DNA of 64,000 nucleotides, taken from Orlajensenia flava. Lineage in GTDB: Bacteria; Actinomycetota; Actinomycetes; Actinomycetales; Microbacteriaceae. Under the pieces are notes generated by a model that was not told the DNA's origin, did no database searches, and worked only from the letters and a program-made list of their open reading frames with translations. Positions 48,536-58,300 of the stretch are shown here, piece by piece. The stretch spans positions 91,928 through 155,927 of the forward strand of contig NZ_SSSN01000014.1 of the NCBI RefSeq assembly GCF_004801905.1. The letters are read 5' to 3'. The position numbers and the translations under genes are program-made. How positions within the stretch are numbered: position 1 is the first letter of the stretch; each line of letters starts with the position of its first letter.

Positions 48536-49347
48536 ACGTGCTCGCAGAATTGACCGTTCCCCTCATCATCATCGCCGGCGTGCTCGGGCTCGTCATCGGC
48601 TCGTTCCTCAACGTCGTCGTCTGGCGTGTGCCGCGGGGTGAGAGCATCGCGCATCCGCCGAGCGCGTGCCCCAAGTGCCATACGCCGATCGCCGCGCGCG
48701 ACAACATCCCCGTCGTCTCGTGGCTGCTCCTGCGAGGCAAGTGCCGCACGTGCGGTGAACCGATCTCGGCGCGCTATCCGCTCGTCGAAGCGGGCACCGC
48801 GCTCGCATTCGTGCTCGTCGCGCTCGGCGCTGCCTTCAACGTGTACGCCTGGGCGGTCGTGCCGGCGTTCCTCTACCTCGCGGCCATCAGCATCGCCCTC
48901 GCCCTTATCGACCTCGACACCCACACCCTGCCGAACGCAATCGTGCTGCCGAGCTACATCGTGATGGCGGTGCTCCTCACCCTCGCTGCGCTACTCACCG
49001 GCGACTGGGGCGCTCTGCTGCAGGCGACCATCGGCGGCGTCGCGCTGTTCCTCTTCTATCTCCTGCTCGCGTTCATCTACCCGGCCGGTATGGGCCTCGG
49101 CGACGTCAAGCTCGCCGGAGTGCTGGGCCTCGCGCTCGGATGGATGGGTTGGCCGGCACTCATCGTCGGAGCGTTCGCCGCCTTCCTGCTCGGCGGCGTC
49201 TTCGCCATCGGCCTTCTCATCGCGCGTAAGGCCGGTCGCAAGTCCGGCATCCCCTTCGGCCCCTGGATGCTCGCGGGCGCCTGGGTCGGCATCTTCTTCG
49301 GTGACGCCATCGGCACCGGATACTTCGAACTCGTCGGATTGACCTAG
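48532..49347 (+). CDS. pilD: prepilin peptidase PilD
   Basis: A 271-residue membrane aspartyl protease and N-methyltransferase for prepilins. The N-terminal domain has GSFLNVVVWRVPRGES and the zinc tetrad CPKCHTP and CRTCGEP. The catalytic Asp sites are LIDLDTHTLPN and the GxGD-type GMGLGDVKLAG. About eight membrane segments. It overlaps the lectin-pilin gene by four bases (ATGA). It processes PilA and the minor pilins encoded just upstream. The presence of both Cys pairs suggests full methylating activity. Confidence 0.94.
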   Translation: MNVLAELTVPLIIIAGVLGLVIGSFLNVVVWRVPRGESIAHPPSACPKCHTPIAARDNIPVVSWLLLRGKCRTCGEPISARYPLVEAGTALAFVLVALGAAFNVYAWAVVPAFLYLAAISIALALIDLDTHTLPNAIVLPSYIVMAVLLTLAALLTGDWGALLQATIGGVALFLFYLLLAFIYPAGMGLGDVKLAGVLGLALGWMGWPALIVGAFAAFLLGGVFAIGLLIARKAGRKSGIPFGPWMLAGAWVGIFFGDAIGTGYFELVGLT

Positions 49348-49356
49348 GAGGACCCC

Positions 49357-50397
49357 ATGGCGAAGAACCTCATCGGGCTCGATATCGGAACGGCTGGCAT
49401 CCGTGCCGTCGAGGTGTCGGATGCTGCACGCGCGAAGCCCACCCTCGTGCGTTATCAGGAGATGGAGCTGCCCCCGGGCATGGTCAATCGCGGCGAGGTC
49501 GTCGAGCCCAACTCGGTGGCCAACGCCATCAAGCGACTGTGGTCGTCGGGCGGATTCTCGAGCAAGGACGTCGTTCTCGGCGTCGGTAACCATCGGGTGC
49601 TGGCTCGCGATTACAGCGTGGCGCGGATGTCGCCCCGGCGCATCCGTGAATCGCTCCCGTTCCAGGTGCAGGACATGATTCCGGTTCCGGTCTCGGAGGC
49701 GCTGCTCGACTTCTACCCGCACTCCGAGAGCGTGGGGGAGAACGGCCAGCCGATGGTGAACGGCCTGTTGATCGCCGCGGTGAAGGAGGCCGTGATGACC
49801 AACATCAAGGCTGTTCAGCTGGCCGGGCTCAACCCGGTGGGAGTCGAGCTCATCCCGTTCGCCCTCAGCCGCGTGCACCTGCGCGGCGAGGCGGCAGCCG
49901 GCACGACGGCCGTCGTCGACATCGGTGCCAACACCACCACCGTCGTGATCTCCACGAGCGGAGTGCCGCAGTTCGTGCGCATCATCCCCACAGGTAGCGA
50001 CGACATGACGCAGACGCTCAAGTCGCGGCTCGACGTCGACCTCAACGCGGCCGAGCGCGCCAAGCGAACCCTCGGTCTGGCGCCGGGCGGCTATCAGGTG
50101 TCGGATGAGCACGCGGTGACCGTCATCTACGAGGTCGCCAACGAACTGCTCACGAGCCTCCGCAACACCATCATGTACTTCTCCAACACGCGTCCGAACC
50201 AGCCGTTGAAACAGCTCATCATCACCGGAGGCGGCAGCGAACTCGCCGGGTTCGGCAAGGCGCTCTCGGAGACGCTGCGGGTCCCCGTGTTCGCGGGCGA
50301 TCCGTTCGGGAGCTTCACCGTCGCCCGCAGGGCCAAGGGGGAGTCGGGTGCCCGCGCATCCGTCGCCCTCGGCCTCGCCTTGGGGAGCGCGGCATGA
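49357..50397 (+). CDS. pilM: type IV pilus assembly protein PilM
   Basis: A 346-residue actin-like (ASKHA) protein. It starts KNLIGLDIGTAGIRAVEVSD (phosphate-1 loop), has VVDIGANTTTVVISTSGVP (phosphate-2) and LIITGGGSELAGFG (adenosine loop). PilM binds the N-terminal tail of PilN in the cytoplasm, linking the motor to the alignment complex. AGGAGG sits five bases before the ATG. It overlaps pilN by four bases, forming the usual pilMNO set. There is no PilQ or PilP, as expected in a cell with one membrane. Confidence 0.93.
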   Translation: MAKNLIGLDIGTAGIRAVEVSDAARAKPTLVRYQEMELPPGMVNRGEVVEPNSVANAIKRLWSSGGFSSKDVVLGVGNHRVLARDYSVARMSPRRIRESLPFQVQDMIPVPVSEALLDFYPHSESVGENGQPMVNGLLIAAVKEAVMTNIKAVQLAGLNPVGVELIPFALSRVHLRGEAAAGTTAVVDIGANTTTVVISTSGVPQFVRIIPTGSDDMTQTLKSRLDVDLNAAERAKRTLGLAPGGYQVSDEHAVTVIYEVANELLTSLRNTIMYFSNTRPNQPLKQLIITGGGSELAGFGKALSETLRVPVFAGDPFGSFTVARRAKGESGARASVALGLALGSAA

Positions 50398-51068
50398 GCG
50401 CCATCGCCGCATCGGGCCGCGATGTGCTGATCATCGGCGGTCGCCCGACCGTCGACCTGCTGCCGCCCGAGGTCAAGGCCGAGCGTCGCAGCCGAGCGAT
50501 GCACCGCTGGCTGATCTTCGCGGTAGTCGCCCTCGCCATCGTCGTGGCTCTCGGAGTCGGCGCCGCGTTCGCCCGCAACATCACGGCGCAGCTGTCGTAC
50601 GCCGTGGCCCAGCAGCACACTCTCGAGCTCACCAAGAGCGAGTCCAAGTACGCCGACGTATTCGCCGTGAAGAGCCTCATCGCCACCGGGCAGGAGGCGC
50701 AGCACGTGGTCGGGGCTCCCGAGGTCGATTGGCAGGGGACGCAGGCCGCGGTCGTGGCCAACGTGCCGGCTGGCACGACGGTGAAGTCCGTGGCCGTGGA
50801 GCAGGGTACGCCGATGACCGAGTACATCCAGGCACCCGTCGCCCTCCAGGCTGCTCGCATCGCCACGGTCACGCTGACGTTGAGCAACCCGGGCTTCGTG
50901 CCTGCTGCCGACTTCCTCGACGGCGTCGCCCGCGTGCCGGGCTACGTCGACGCCCAGGTCACCAACGTCGAGCAGAAGGGCGAGGGCGACGGTTACGAGA
51001 CCACCCTCATCGTGCATCTGGGGGACGCGGCACTCACCAACCGTTTCGTTCCGAAGGAAGTGAAGTAG
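50394..51068 (+). CDS. pilN: type IV pilus assembly protein PilN
   Basis: A 224-residue bitopic membrane protein. The cytoplasmic N-terminus carries GGRPTVDLLPPEVKAERR, the PilM-binding element of PilN (normally INLLP). A single transmembrane helix follows (FAVVALAIVVALGVGAAFA), then a coiled coil and a ferredoxin-like domain (ARIATVTLTLSNPGFVP). It overlaps pilM by four bases and is followed by pilO after three bases. It forms a heterodimer with PilO. Confidence 0.85.
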   Translation: MSAIAASGRDVLIIGGRPTVDLLPPEVKAERRSRAMHRWLIFAVVALAIVVALGVGAAFARNITAQLSYAVAQQHTLELTKSESKYADVFAVKSLIATGQEAQHVVGAPEVDWQGTQAAVVANVPAGTTVKSVAVEQGTPMTEYIQAPVALQAARIATVTLTLSNPGFVPAADFLDGVARVPGYVDAQVTNVEQKGEGDGYETTLIVHLGDAALTNRFVPKEVK

Positions 51069-51071
51069 ATC

Positions 51072-51791
51072 ATGGGCTCACGTGACCGCCTCTGGGTGAT
51101 CGGCGCGATTCTCATCGCCGCCGTGATCGTCGCCGGAGGGTACTTCCTCGGCATCTCGCCGCAGCTCGCCGCCGCATCCGTGGCCGATTCGGACCTCGAC
51201 GGAGTGCAACTCCAGAACGCCAAACTCGAGGGCGAACTGAAATCGCTCGCCTCCGACAAGAAGCAGATCGCGCAACTGCAGGCGACCGCGGCGGGAGTCG
51301 CCGGCGCGCTGCCGGCAGTCGCCGACTACGCCACGTTCATCCGCTCCGTCGACGCGACCGCGGCAGCCGCCGGCGTGACGGTCATCGGATTCGAGTCGAA
51401 GGATCCGGTTCCGTACGCGCCGCCCGCGGTTGCCGCGGCGCCGGCTCCCGCGGCCGGTGCCGAGTCCGCCGGTTCTACGCCCGCCCCGACGGCGACACCG
51501 GCTCCTGCCGCCACTCCCGCCGCACCGGTCGCCCCGGCATCCGCGGCCCTGTACACCAGCGGATCGGTCACGTCCTCGAACCTGCTCACCCTGCCGGTCA
51601 CGATCAAGGCGCAGGCCGACAACAGCGACAAGCTGTTCGCCTTCCTGCATGGCCTGCAGTTCGGCGCCCGCCAGCTGTCCGTGACGACGGTCGACCGTGC
51701 GGAGGACAACACCATCGCGATCGACGGCTTCATCTACGTGCTGCTTCCGGCGAGCGGTGCGACCACGCCGCCAGCCGCCCCCGCGAGCTGA
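51072..51791 (+). CDS. pilO: type IV pilus assembly protein PilO
   Basis: A 239-residue bitopic protein. A transmembrane helix (VIGAILIAAVIVAGGYFLG) is followed by a coiled coil (NAKLEGELKSLASDKKQIAQL) and a ferredoxin-like domain that ends in LLPASGA. An Ala/Pro/Thr-rich insert (PAPAAGAESAG onward, about residues 120-160) interrupts the domain, which is unusual. It is last in the pilus cluster and followed by a hairpin terminator at 51810-51842. It partners PilN in the alignment complex. Confidence 0.84.
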   Translation: MGSRDRLWVIGAILIAAVIVAGGYFLGISPQLAAASVADSDLDGVQLQNAKLEGELKSLASDKKQIAQLQATAAGVAGALPAVADYATFIRSVDATAAAAGVTVIGFESKDPVPYAPPAVAAAPAPAAGAESAGSTPAPTATPAPAATPAAPVAPASAALYTSGSVTSSNLLTLPVTIKAQADNSDKLFAFLHGLQFGARQLSVTTVDRAEDNTIAIDGFIYVLLPASGATTPPAAPAS

Positions 51792-51809
51792 TCCGCGCCA
51801 CCGCAGCGC

Positions 51810-51842
51810 AAGCCCCCGCACGCCTTCCGCGCGTGGGGGCTT
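51810..51842 (+). terminator. terminator of the pilus operon
   Basis: AAGCCCC (from 51810) pairs with GGGGCTT (to 51842), with an inner CACGC/GCGTG stem and a small bulge, 18 bases after the pilO stop. Confidence 0.72.
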
Positions 51843-51902
51843 CGCGTTGCTACAGTGAGCGAGGATTGCGGCGCCATGGTGGCGCGGGAGGAGAACACGA
51901 GC

Positions 51903-52940
51903 ATGAGCACGACCGAGCCGAACGGCCAGCACGAGCCCACGCCCAACACCGGAGAGACGGATATTCCCCGCGAGGAATCCGTCGACCCGGCCTATACGAC
52001 GGATGCCGAGCGCCCCGTCCTACGCGACGAGCCGCCGGTCGAGACGACCGCCGTCGACGAGCCCGTCTACACGGCTGAGCCGCCCCGCGTAGTCGAGACC
52101 CCCGTCGAGGAGACTCGTGTCGAGGACGCGAGCCGCGAGCCCGCCTACGTCGATGACACTCGCGAGCCCGCCTACGACTCCACTCCTGCATCCGTCGCTC
52201 GCGAGGAGCGCGCCGATGACATCTACAACGAGCGCGTAGCCCACGAGGATGTTCGCCCGGTCGACGAGCGCGTCGACGATGTGCGGGTCGAGACGGTCGA
52301 CGAGACCGACTACGTCGCCCCCCGCGAGGACCCGATCGCCGTCTCCGAGCGACCCGTCACCACCCCGAACGACGCCTACCCCGCGCCCATCTACGTCCAG
52401 GCGCCCACGCCCCCGATCAACAAGGGCAACCGCGGCTTCGGCATCCTCGTGGGCGTCATCGCCACGGTCGTCTTCGCCATCGTGTACGCGCTCGTCGCGC
52501 TCGTGGTCGCCGCCATCCTGAACCCGGCAGACGCGATGCACGCGTTCCTCACCTTCCTGCCGCAGTACGTCTACTGGGTGCCGGTCGTCGGATTCTTCGT
52601 GGCGTTCGCCATCGTCGCCGCCATCATCAACCGCGCCGGCTGGTGGTCGTGGGTGCTCGGCGGTTTCTTCGTCGGCGTCTTCGTCTACTTCACCTACATC
52701 GGCGCGTCGCTGCTGAGCGCCCAGGCGTGGACGATGACGCCCGAAGAGGCGGTGCGCTTCCTCGGAACCCAGTGGACGTTCCCGCTCGCCCTCGGTGCAG
52801 CGATAACGGCACGCGAGGTCCCCATCTGGTTCGGTGCCTGGATCTCCTCGCGCGGTCGCAAGGTGAGCGAGCGCAACGTCGCCGCTCGCCGCGACTACGA
52901 CCGCCAGCTTGCCGAGGGTCCGGTCATCACTCGCCCGTAG
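51903..52940 (+). CDS. membrane protein with acidic disordered N-terminus
   Basis: A 345-residue protein of unknown function. Residues 1-~165 are acidic, Pro/Val/Asp/Glu/Arg-rich and probably disordered, with near-repeats such as EPAYVDDTREPAYDS. The C-terminal half has four hydrophobic segments (ILVGVIATVVFAIVYALVAL, YVYWVPVVGFFVAFAIVAAI, WVLGGFFVGVFVYFTYIGA and FPLALGAAITAREV). TACAGT at 51850-51855 is a likely -10, and GGAGGAG lies about nine bases before the ATG at 51903, so this one uses a conventional leader. A strong hairpin follows the stop. Confidence 0.7.
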   Translation: MSTTEPNGQHEPTPNTGETDIPREESVDPAYTTDAERPVLRDEPPVETTAVDEPVYTAEPPRVVETPVEETRVEDASREPAYVDDTREPAYDSTPASVAREERADDIYNERVAHEDVRPVDERVDDVRVETVDETDYVAPREDPIAVSERPVTTPNDAYPAPIYVQAPTPPINKGNRGFGILVGVIATVVFAIVYALVALVVAAILNPADAMHAFLTFLPQYVYWVPVVGFFVAFAIVAAIINRAGWWSWVLGGFFVGVFVYFTYIGASLLSAQAWTMTPEEAVRFLGTQWTFPLALGAAITAREVPIWFGAWISSRGRKVSERNVAARRDYDRQLAEGPVITRP

Positions 52941-52953
52941 CCGCACCACGCGA

Positions 52954-53000
52954 CGGATGCCCCGACACACCGAGAAATTCTCGTGCGGTCGGGGCATCCG
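52954..53000. terminator. hairpin terminator after the acidic membrane protein
   Basis: A perfect 13-base-pair outer stem, CGGATGCCCCGAC (52954-52966) with GTCGGGGCATCCG (52988-53000), and an inner GAGAA/TTCTC stem. It ends seven bases before the -10 box of the DUF805 gene, so it insulates that gene. Confidence 0.8.
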
Positions 53001-53018
53001 CGTCCCTAGACTCACGAC

Positions 53019-53483
53019 ATGACGACACCCGAGTACGCGCCGGCAGCCGGCGACACCTCCCTTTCGGCGCCGCTCTACGGCGCGAGCTTCGGTCAGGCGT
53101 TCAAGCGCTTCTGGCAGAAGTACGCCACCTTCACGGGCCGTGCCAGCCGTAGCGAGTACTGGTGGTGGTACCTGGCCAGCGCGATCATCGGCCTGGTGCT
53201 CTACATCCTCTACATCGTGTTGGCCGTCCCGGGTTCATCGACCGACCCGTCGACCGGGGCCGTGAGCCTGGGTCCGGGCGCCATCTTCCCGGGTTTGCTC
53301 CTCATCCTGTGGGGACTGGCCACGATCATCCCGCAGCTCGCCCTCACGGTGCGTCGCCTGCACGACGCCAACTACGCGGGGTGGTTCATCTTCCTGGGGC
53401 TCATCCCGATCGTCGGCGGCATCATCCTGCTGGTCTTCACCATCCTGCCGTCCAACCCGGCCGGCTCGCGCTTCGACCGCTGA
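53019..53483 (+). CDS. DUF805 domain-containing membrane protein
   Basis: A 154-residue DUF805 (YhaH-like) protein. It has FKRFWQKYATFTGRASRSEYWWWYL at the start of the domain, three or four transmembrane segments (AIIGLVLYILYIVLAVPG, GLLLILWGLATIIPQLALTV, WFIFLGLIPIVGGIILLVFT), the RRLHDANYAGW motif and the terminal PSNPAGSRFDR. All are hallmark DUF805 features. Function is unknown. TAGACT at 53007-53012 lies six bases before the ATG, so the mRNA is probably leaderless. Confidence 0.9.
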   Translation: MTTPEYAPAAGDTSLSAPLYGASFGQAFKRFWQKYATFTGRASRSEYWWWYLASAIIGLVLYILYIVLAVPGSSTDPSTGAVSLGPGAIFPGLLLILWGLATIIPQLALTVRRLHDANYAGWFIFLGLIPIVGGIILLVFTILPSNPAGSRFDR

Positions 53484-53535
53484 CACCACCCCCGCTCGAC
53501 CTCAGGCGGTCATTTCTCGCGCGTAGTCTCGAGAG

Positions 53536-54024
53536 GTGACCGCCTTTCAGCGCTACGCCGTCGTCGTCGCGGCGTTCGCCACCGCGCTCTACCTTGCGCT
53601 CATCGTCGCCGCGTTCGGATTCATCAGCCTGCTCGCCGACGTGGAGGTCGTCTCCGAACCGGATGCCGGAGCCTTCGTCGGCCCCACCATGGCGGCGGCA
53701 TCCCTGCTCCTCGTGGCGGTCGTGCTCGTGGTCTCGGGCGTGCGCGTGCCTCCCGCCCGGCAGCGCATCTCCATCGGCACGGCGCTCCTCACGGGACTCG
53801 GCGCCTACGCCGTCTACTTGCTGGTCGGAGGGGTCCTGCTTGCCGCCTCGAGCGGGGAGGCCGTGACCGGGGTGCTGTTCCTCGGTGCGAATCTCGGAAG
53901 CCCGTTCCCCGTAGCCGTGGGAATCCTCGCCGTCCTGATCGTCGTCGCCTACCTCGCCGTGCTGGTCGCGCGGGGACATGGGGCGTCCCGTCCGCACTGG
54001 CCGTGGGAGCACGACGACGAGTGA
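53536..54024 (+). CDS. small membrane protein, DUF6121-like
   Basis: A 162-residue protein with four transmembrane segments (AVVVAAFATALYLALIVAAF, AASLLLVAVVLVVSGV, LLTGLGAYAVYLLVGGVLLA and AVGILAVLIVVAYLAVLVA) and a short acidic, Trp-containing tail (HWPWEHDDE). It resembles a Microbacteriaceae family that I believe is DUF6121. Function unknown. GTG 53536 follows TAGTCT (53524-53529) by six bases, so the mRNA should be leaderless. A nine-base inverted repeat, AGGCGGTCA (53504-53512) and TGACCGCCT (53537-53545), brackets the -10 and start codon. Confidence 0.65.
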   Translation: MTAFQRYAVVVAAFATALYLALIVAAFGFISLLADVEVVSEPDAGAFVGPTMAAASLLLVAVVLVVSGVRVPPARQRISIGTALLTGLGAYAVYLLVGGVLLAASSGEAVTGVLFLGANLGSPFPVAVGILAVLIVVAYLAVLVARGHGASRPHWPWEHDDE

Positions 54025-54180
54025 CGGCACCCGAACGCGGGAACCCGGCTGCTGCGGGCGATGCCTACACTGGGGCGGGGGATGGTGAGACCTCCCCATC
54101 GACAACGTGGCTGCGCCGCGCTTGACTGACTGGTCGATGACGGATTGCCGGCTGACGCGCCGGCGCAGCGAGGAGCAGCA

Positions 54181-55356
54181 GTGAGTTCGACCCGCGAGCC
54201 CGACGACGAGAGCGTGCCGGGCCTGCTCCCCGACGGGCGTGCCGATCCCGCCTACGCGGCCGCGCTCGGTCTTCGGCCGGCTAGCGCGCTGCGTCGCTCG
54301 CTCGCCTTCACCCTCGACGCGGCCATCTGGGTCGTGTTGTCGGTGCCTCTCGTCATCGCCGCGATCACAGCCCTCCCGGTCGCGGTGGCGGTGGCGAATG
54401 GACGCGCGGCATCCGTCGGGTCGCTCGGCGGGGTCGCACTCCTCGCCATCATCGGCGCGGCGGCGACCACGCTGTTCGGCCTCGTGCAGCTGATTCTTCA
54501 CGGCCGGCTCGGCATCACCGTCGGGAAGGCGGTGGCGGGGCTGCGCTCCGTGAACGTGGCACGGTTCACCGTTCCCGGCTTCTGGCGCGTCGTGCTGCGC
54601 GTGCTCGTGCTCTACGCGGCGCAGGTCGTGCTGCCGATCATCGGGCCCGCCGTGCTGTTCGCCTCGGGTCTCTGGGATGCCGAACACCGCGGACGCAGCT
54701 GGCTCGACCGCATCGGACGCACCTGGGTCGTGCAGGCGCGCGGCGCGCTCGACCCGCTCGACACCCGGGCGATGCGTCAGGCCCGGCGAGCGCTCGATGC
54801 GCCGACCTACGCCGTGGCGGCTCCGCTGCCCTCGCTCGCGACGGGGATGGTGGTCGGCGCGTTCACACCGGGTCCGCGCCTCTCCGGGGGCGTGATCGGC
54901 GCGCCGACATCCGACGGCAACTGGCAGGCACCGGAGTTCCCGACGCGCTCGGCGGAGACGCCACGAGCGCCAGCCGCGGCGCCGAGTGACCTCCCGCCCC
55001 GAGCTGCCACCTCGACACGGGCGGCCACCCTCGTCTTCGACGACGGAACACGGGTGCCGGTCACGGGCTCCGGCGTGATCGGTCGCAACCCGGAGCCCTC
55101 TGCGGGCGAGAGCATCCGCCACGTCATCCCCGTCGTGGACCCGTCGATGCGCATCTCCAAGACCCACGCGAGCTTCGGCATCGACGCCGAGGGCTTCTGG
55201 GTGCTCGACCGGGGCTCGACCAACGGCACCGTGGTGGAGACCGCGGGTCGCCCTACGGAGATCGCGGCGGGAGAACGCACCCGCGTGCCCTGGGGCGGAA
55301 CGGTCACGATCGGGGGTCGCTCGTTCAGCGTCGCCCTCGCGGAAGGTGATGCATGA
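54181..55356 (+). CDS. RDD-family membrane protein with C-terminal FHA domain
   Basis: A 391-residue fusion. An RDD membrane domain occupies about residues 35-185 (RRSLAFTLDAAIWVVLSVPL, then GLVQLILHGRLGITVGKAVAGL). A disordered Pro/Ala linker follows, then an FHA domain from ~285 (GTRVPVTGSGVIGRNP, RISKTHASFG, VLDRGSTNGTVV), so it should bind phosphothreonine. AGGAG lies before the GTG at 54181. It overlaps the EccC/EssC gene by four bases (ATGA), tying it to type VII secretion. TACACT at 54064-54069 is a possible -10. It may recruit the ATPase, which has its own FHA domain, through phosphorylated partners. Confidence 0.85.
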   Translation: MSSTREPDDESVPGLLPDGRADPAYAAALGLRPASALRRSLAFTLDAAIWVVLSVPLVIAAITALPVAVAVANGRAASVGSLGGVALLAIIGAAATTLFGLVQLILHGRLGITVGKAVAGLRSVNVARFTVPGFWRVVLRVLVLYAAQVVLPIIGPAVLFASGLWDAEHRGRSWLDRIGRTWVVQARGALDPLDTRAMRQARRALDAPTYAVAAPLPSLATGMVVGAFTPGPRLSGGVIGAPTSDGNWQAPEFPTRSAETPRAPAAAPSDLPPRAATSTRAATLVFDDGTRVPVTGSGVIGRNPEPSAGESIRHVIPVVDPSMRISKTHASFGIDAEGFWVLDRGSTNGTVVETAGRPTEIAAGERTRVPWGGTVTIGGRSFSVALAEGDA

Positions 55357-58300
55357 AGGTCAAACTCGCTCTCAAGCGGCAGTCCGGTGCGGCCGTCGAC
55401 ATCGTCGTCACCGCCGACTCGACGGCCACCGTCGAAGATGTCGCACGCGCGATCGCCCGCAACGATCCCGGTACGTCACCGTTGGCGAGAGGGGGCGAGC
55501 ACCGGCTCACTCTCTCGGTCTCACCGCCCACGGGCGACGCGTCGGTGGCCCTCGACCCCGACCTGGTCTTCAGCGAGTCCGCCATCGGCTCCGGATTCAG
55601 CACCTCCGTCATCGCCCACACCGGTCGGTCGGGCTCGCACGCCGCCTCGAGGCCCGCTGCCGCCGTCCTGCAGGTCCACACCGGGCCGGCCGCGGGACGC
55701 TCGATCGAACTCCCGGCCGGCAACACGATCGTCGGTCGCGGAGCGGATGCCGACGTCGTCCTCGACGACGCTCTCATGTCCAAGCGCCACGCGCGCATCG
55801 AGGTGGGCTCGACCATCGAGATCGTCGACCTCAACTCCGCCAACGGGATCGTCGTCGACGGATCGCTCGTGCAGCGACTCAAGGTCATCCCGGGCCAGGT
55901 GCTGCTGCTCGGAGACACCGAGGTGTCCATCCTCCCGGTGGCGGGCGGCGCCGCTGTCGTCGATCCCGTGCTCGAGCGCGGCGGCGGTCTGTTGTTCAAC
56001 CGCTCGCCCCGGGTCGAGGTGCGCTACAACGGCACGGAGTACCCGCATCCCGCCATCCCCACCGAGTCGACCCCGCGGTTGTTCCCGTGGCCGATGGTGG
56101 TCACGCCGGTGCTGCTCGGCATGGTCATGTTCGGCATCACGCAGCGGCCGGCGTCGCTGCTGGTCGTGTTCGCCTCCCCGCTCATGATGCTCGGCAACGT
56201 CATCGGCCAGCGCACCCAGAGCGGCAAGAAGCTGCAGCGCGAGGTCGAGACCTTCGAGACGCAGATCGAGCGGCTGGAGGATGAGTTGACCGAGCAGCGG
56301 GTCGTCGAGCACCGTCGGCGACACGAGGAGGCGCCCGCCGTCGCCACCGTCTACGAGCAGGCGATGCGTCTGGGTCCGTTGCTCTGGACCCGCAGGCCCG
56401 AGCACTGGAACTTCCTCTCCGTGCGGCTGGGAACCGGTCGATCGCGCAGTCGAAACAGCATCCGCGTCAGTGAGAACAACGCCGGCATCCCGCTGTACAC
56501 CCGTCAGGTCGAGAAGCTCACCGAGGCGTTCACCTACGTCGACGACGTGCCCATCACCGAGCACCTGCAGCTCTCCGGCGCACTCGGCATCGCCGCGCCC
56601 ACGCCCTTGGCCGCGGACATCGTGCGCGGAATCGGCGTGCAGTTGTTCGGCACGCATGCGCCCAACGAGATCATCACCGCAGCGATCGTCGACCCGTCCT
56701 GGACCCGCGAGCTCGAGTGGCTCAAATGGCTGCCGCACACCAGCAGCCCCAAGTCGCCCGTCGCCGACTTCGCCCTCGCCGACAACCAGCCGGCGGGCAC
56801 GCAGCTGCTCAACGCGCTCGAGGAGATCATCCTGGGCCGCCTGGGCGGAGCGCCATCGAAGCGCGGGCCCCTGCGCGACGTCGACACCTCGATGGCGCTC
56901 GGCAGTCAGGTGGGCGAGGCGTCGGACTCAGGCGAGTCGGCGGAGGGGGACATGGCCCTCGTGCTGTTCGTCTCGGCCGACGCACCGGTCGACCGGCCGC
57001 GCCTGACGCAGCTCATCGAGCGGGGAGCCGACGCGGGCATCTACACCGTCTTCCTCAGCAGGACGGTCGAGGGTCTCCCCGCCGCCTGCCGCACCTTCAT
57101 CGATGCCACGCGAGGGGCGGATGACGCCCGCATCGGCTACGTCCGCGCGGGGGAGACCTACGAGTCCATCGCCCTCGAGGGCGTCTCAGCCGCGTACGCC
57201 GACATGTTCGCCCGCCGACTCGCGCCGGTGATCGACGCGTCGACGGTCAACCAGGACTCCTCCGACCTGCCCAGCTCCGTGTCGATGCTGGGCATCATCG
57301 GGCACGACCTGGCCGAGCAGCCGTCATCCGTCGTCGAGCGCTGGCGGCAGAACAACTCGGTGCTCGACCGCTCGGGGGCGGCGCTGCCTCGGCTCAAGCG
57401 CGCTGGAACGCTGCGCGCCTTCATCGGGCAGGGGGCGACGGATGCCATGTCGCTCGACCTGCGCACGCATGGACCGCACGCGCTCGTCGGCGGAACGACG
57501 GGCGCGGGCAAGAGCGAGTTCCTGCAGGCGTGGGTGCTCGGCATGGCGGCTGAGTACAGCCCCGACCGGGTGACCTTCCTGTTCGTCGACTACAAGGGCG
57601 GGTCCGCGTTCGCCGACTGCGTCGACCTGCCCCACACGGTGGGCCTCGTGACGGACCTGAGCCCGCACCTCGTGCGCCGAGCCCTCACGAGCCTCCGCGC
57701 AGAGCTGCACCACCGCGAGCACCTGTTCAACCGCAAGAAGGCGAAGGACCTGCTCGAGCTCGAGAAGCGCCGCGACCCCGAGACTCCTCCCGCCCTGGTG
57801 CTGGTCATCGACGAGTTCGCCGCGCTCGCGGGAGACGTGCCGGAATTCGTCGACGGCGTCGTCGACATCGCCCAACGGGGCCGCTCGCTCGGAATCCACC
57901 TCATCATGGCCACGCAGCGCCCGGCTGGCGTGATCAAGGACAACCTGCGCGCCAACACCAACCTGCGCGTGGCGCTCCGGATGGCCGACGAGTCCGACTC
58001 GCGCGACGTCGTCGGCGACTCGGTCGCCGCGACGTTCGATCCGTCGCTCCCCGGGCGCGGTATCGCCAAGACCGGGCCCGGCAGACTCGTGCCGTTCCAG
58101 TCGGCCTACGCCGGCGGCTGGTCGACGGCAGCCGTCGCAGCCGCCGACGTGAAGGTGAGCGAGTTGCGCTTCGGCCCGTCGGTGCTGTGGGAGGCGGACG
58201 CGGAGCCCGAGTCCGACTCGCATGCGGAAGACCTCGGCCCCAACGACCAGAAGCGGATGGTGCGCTCGTTCGTCGCGGCGGCCGACGCGGCGCGCATCCC

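Noticed and set aside
54064-54180. CCCCAT near 54092 as a third copy of the T7SS promoter
   Set aside because: No TTAGCGT follows at 21 bases; only the common CCCCAT block is shared.
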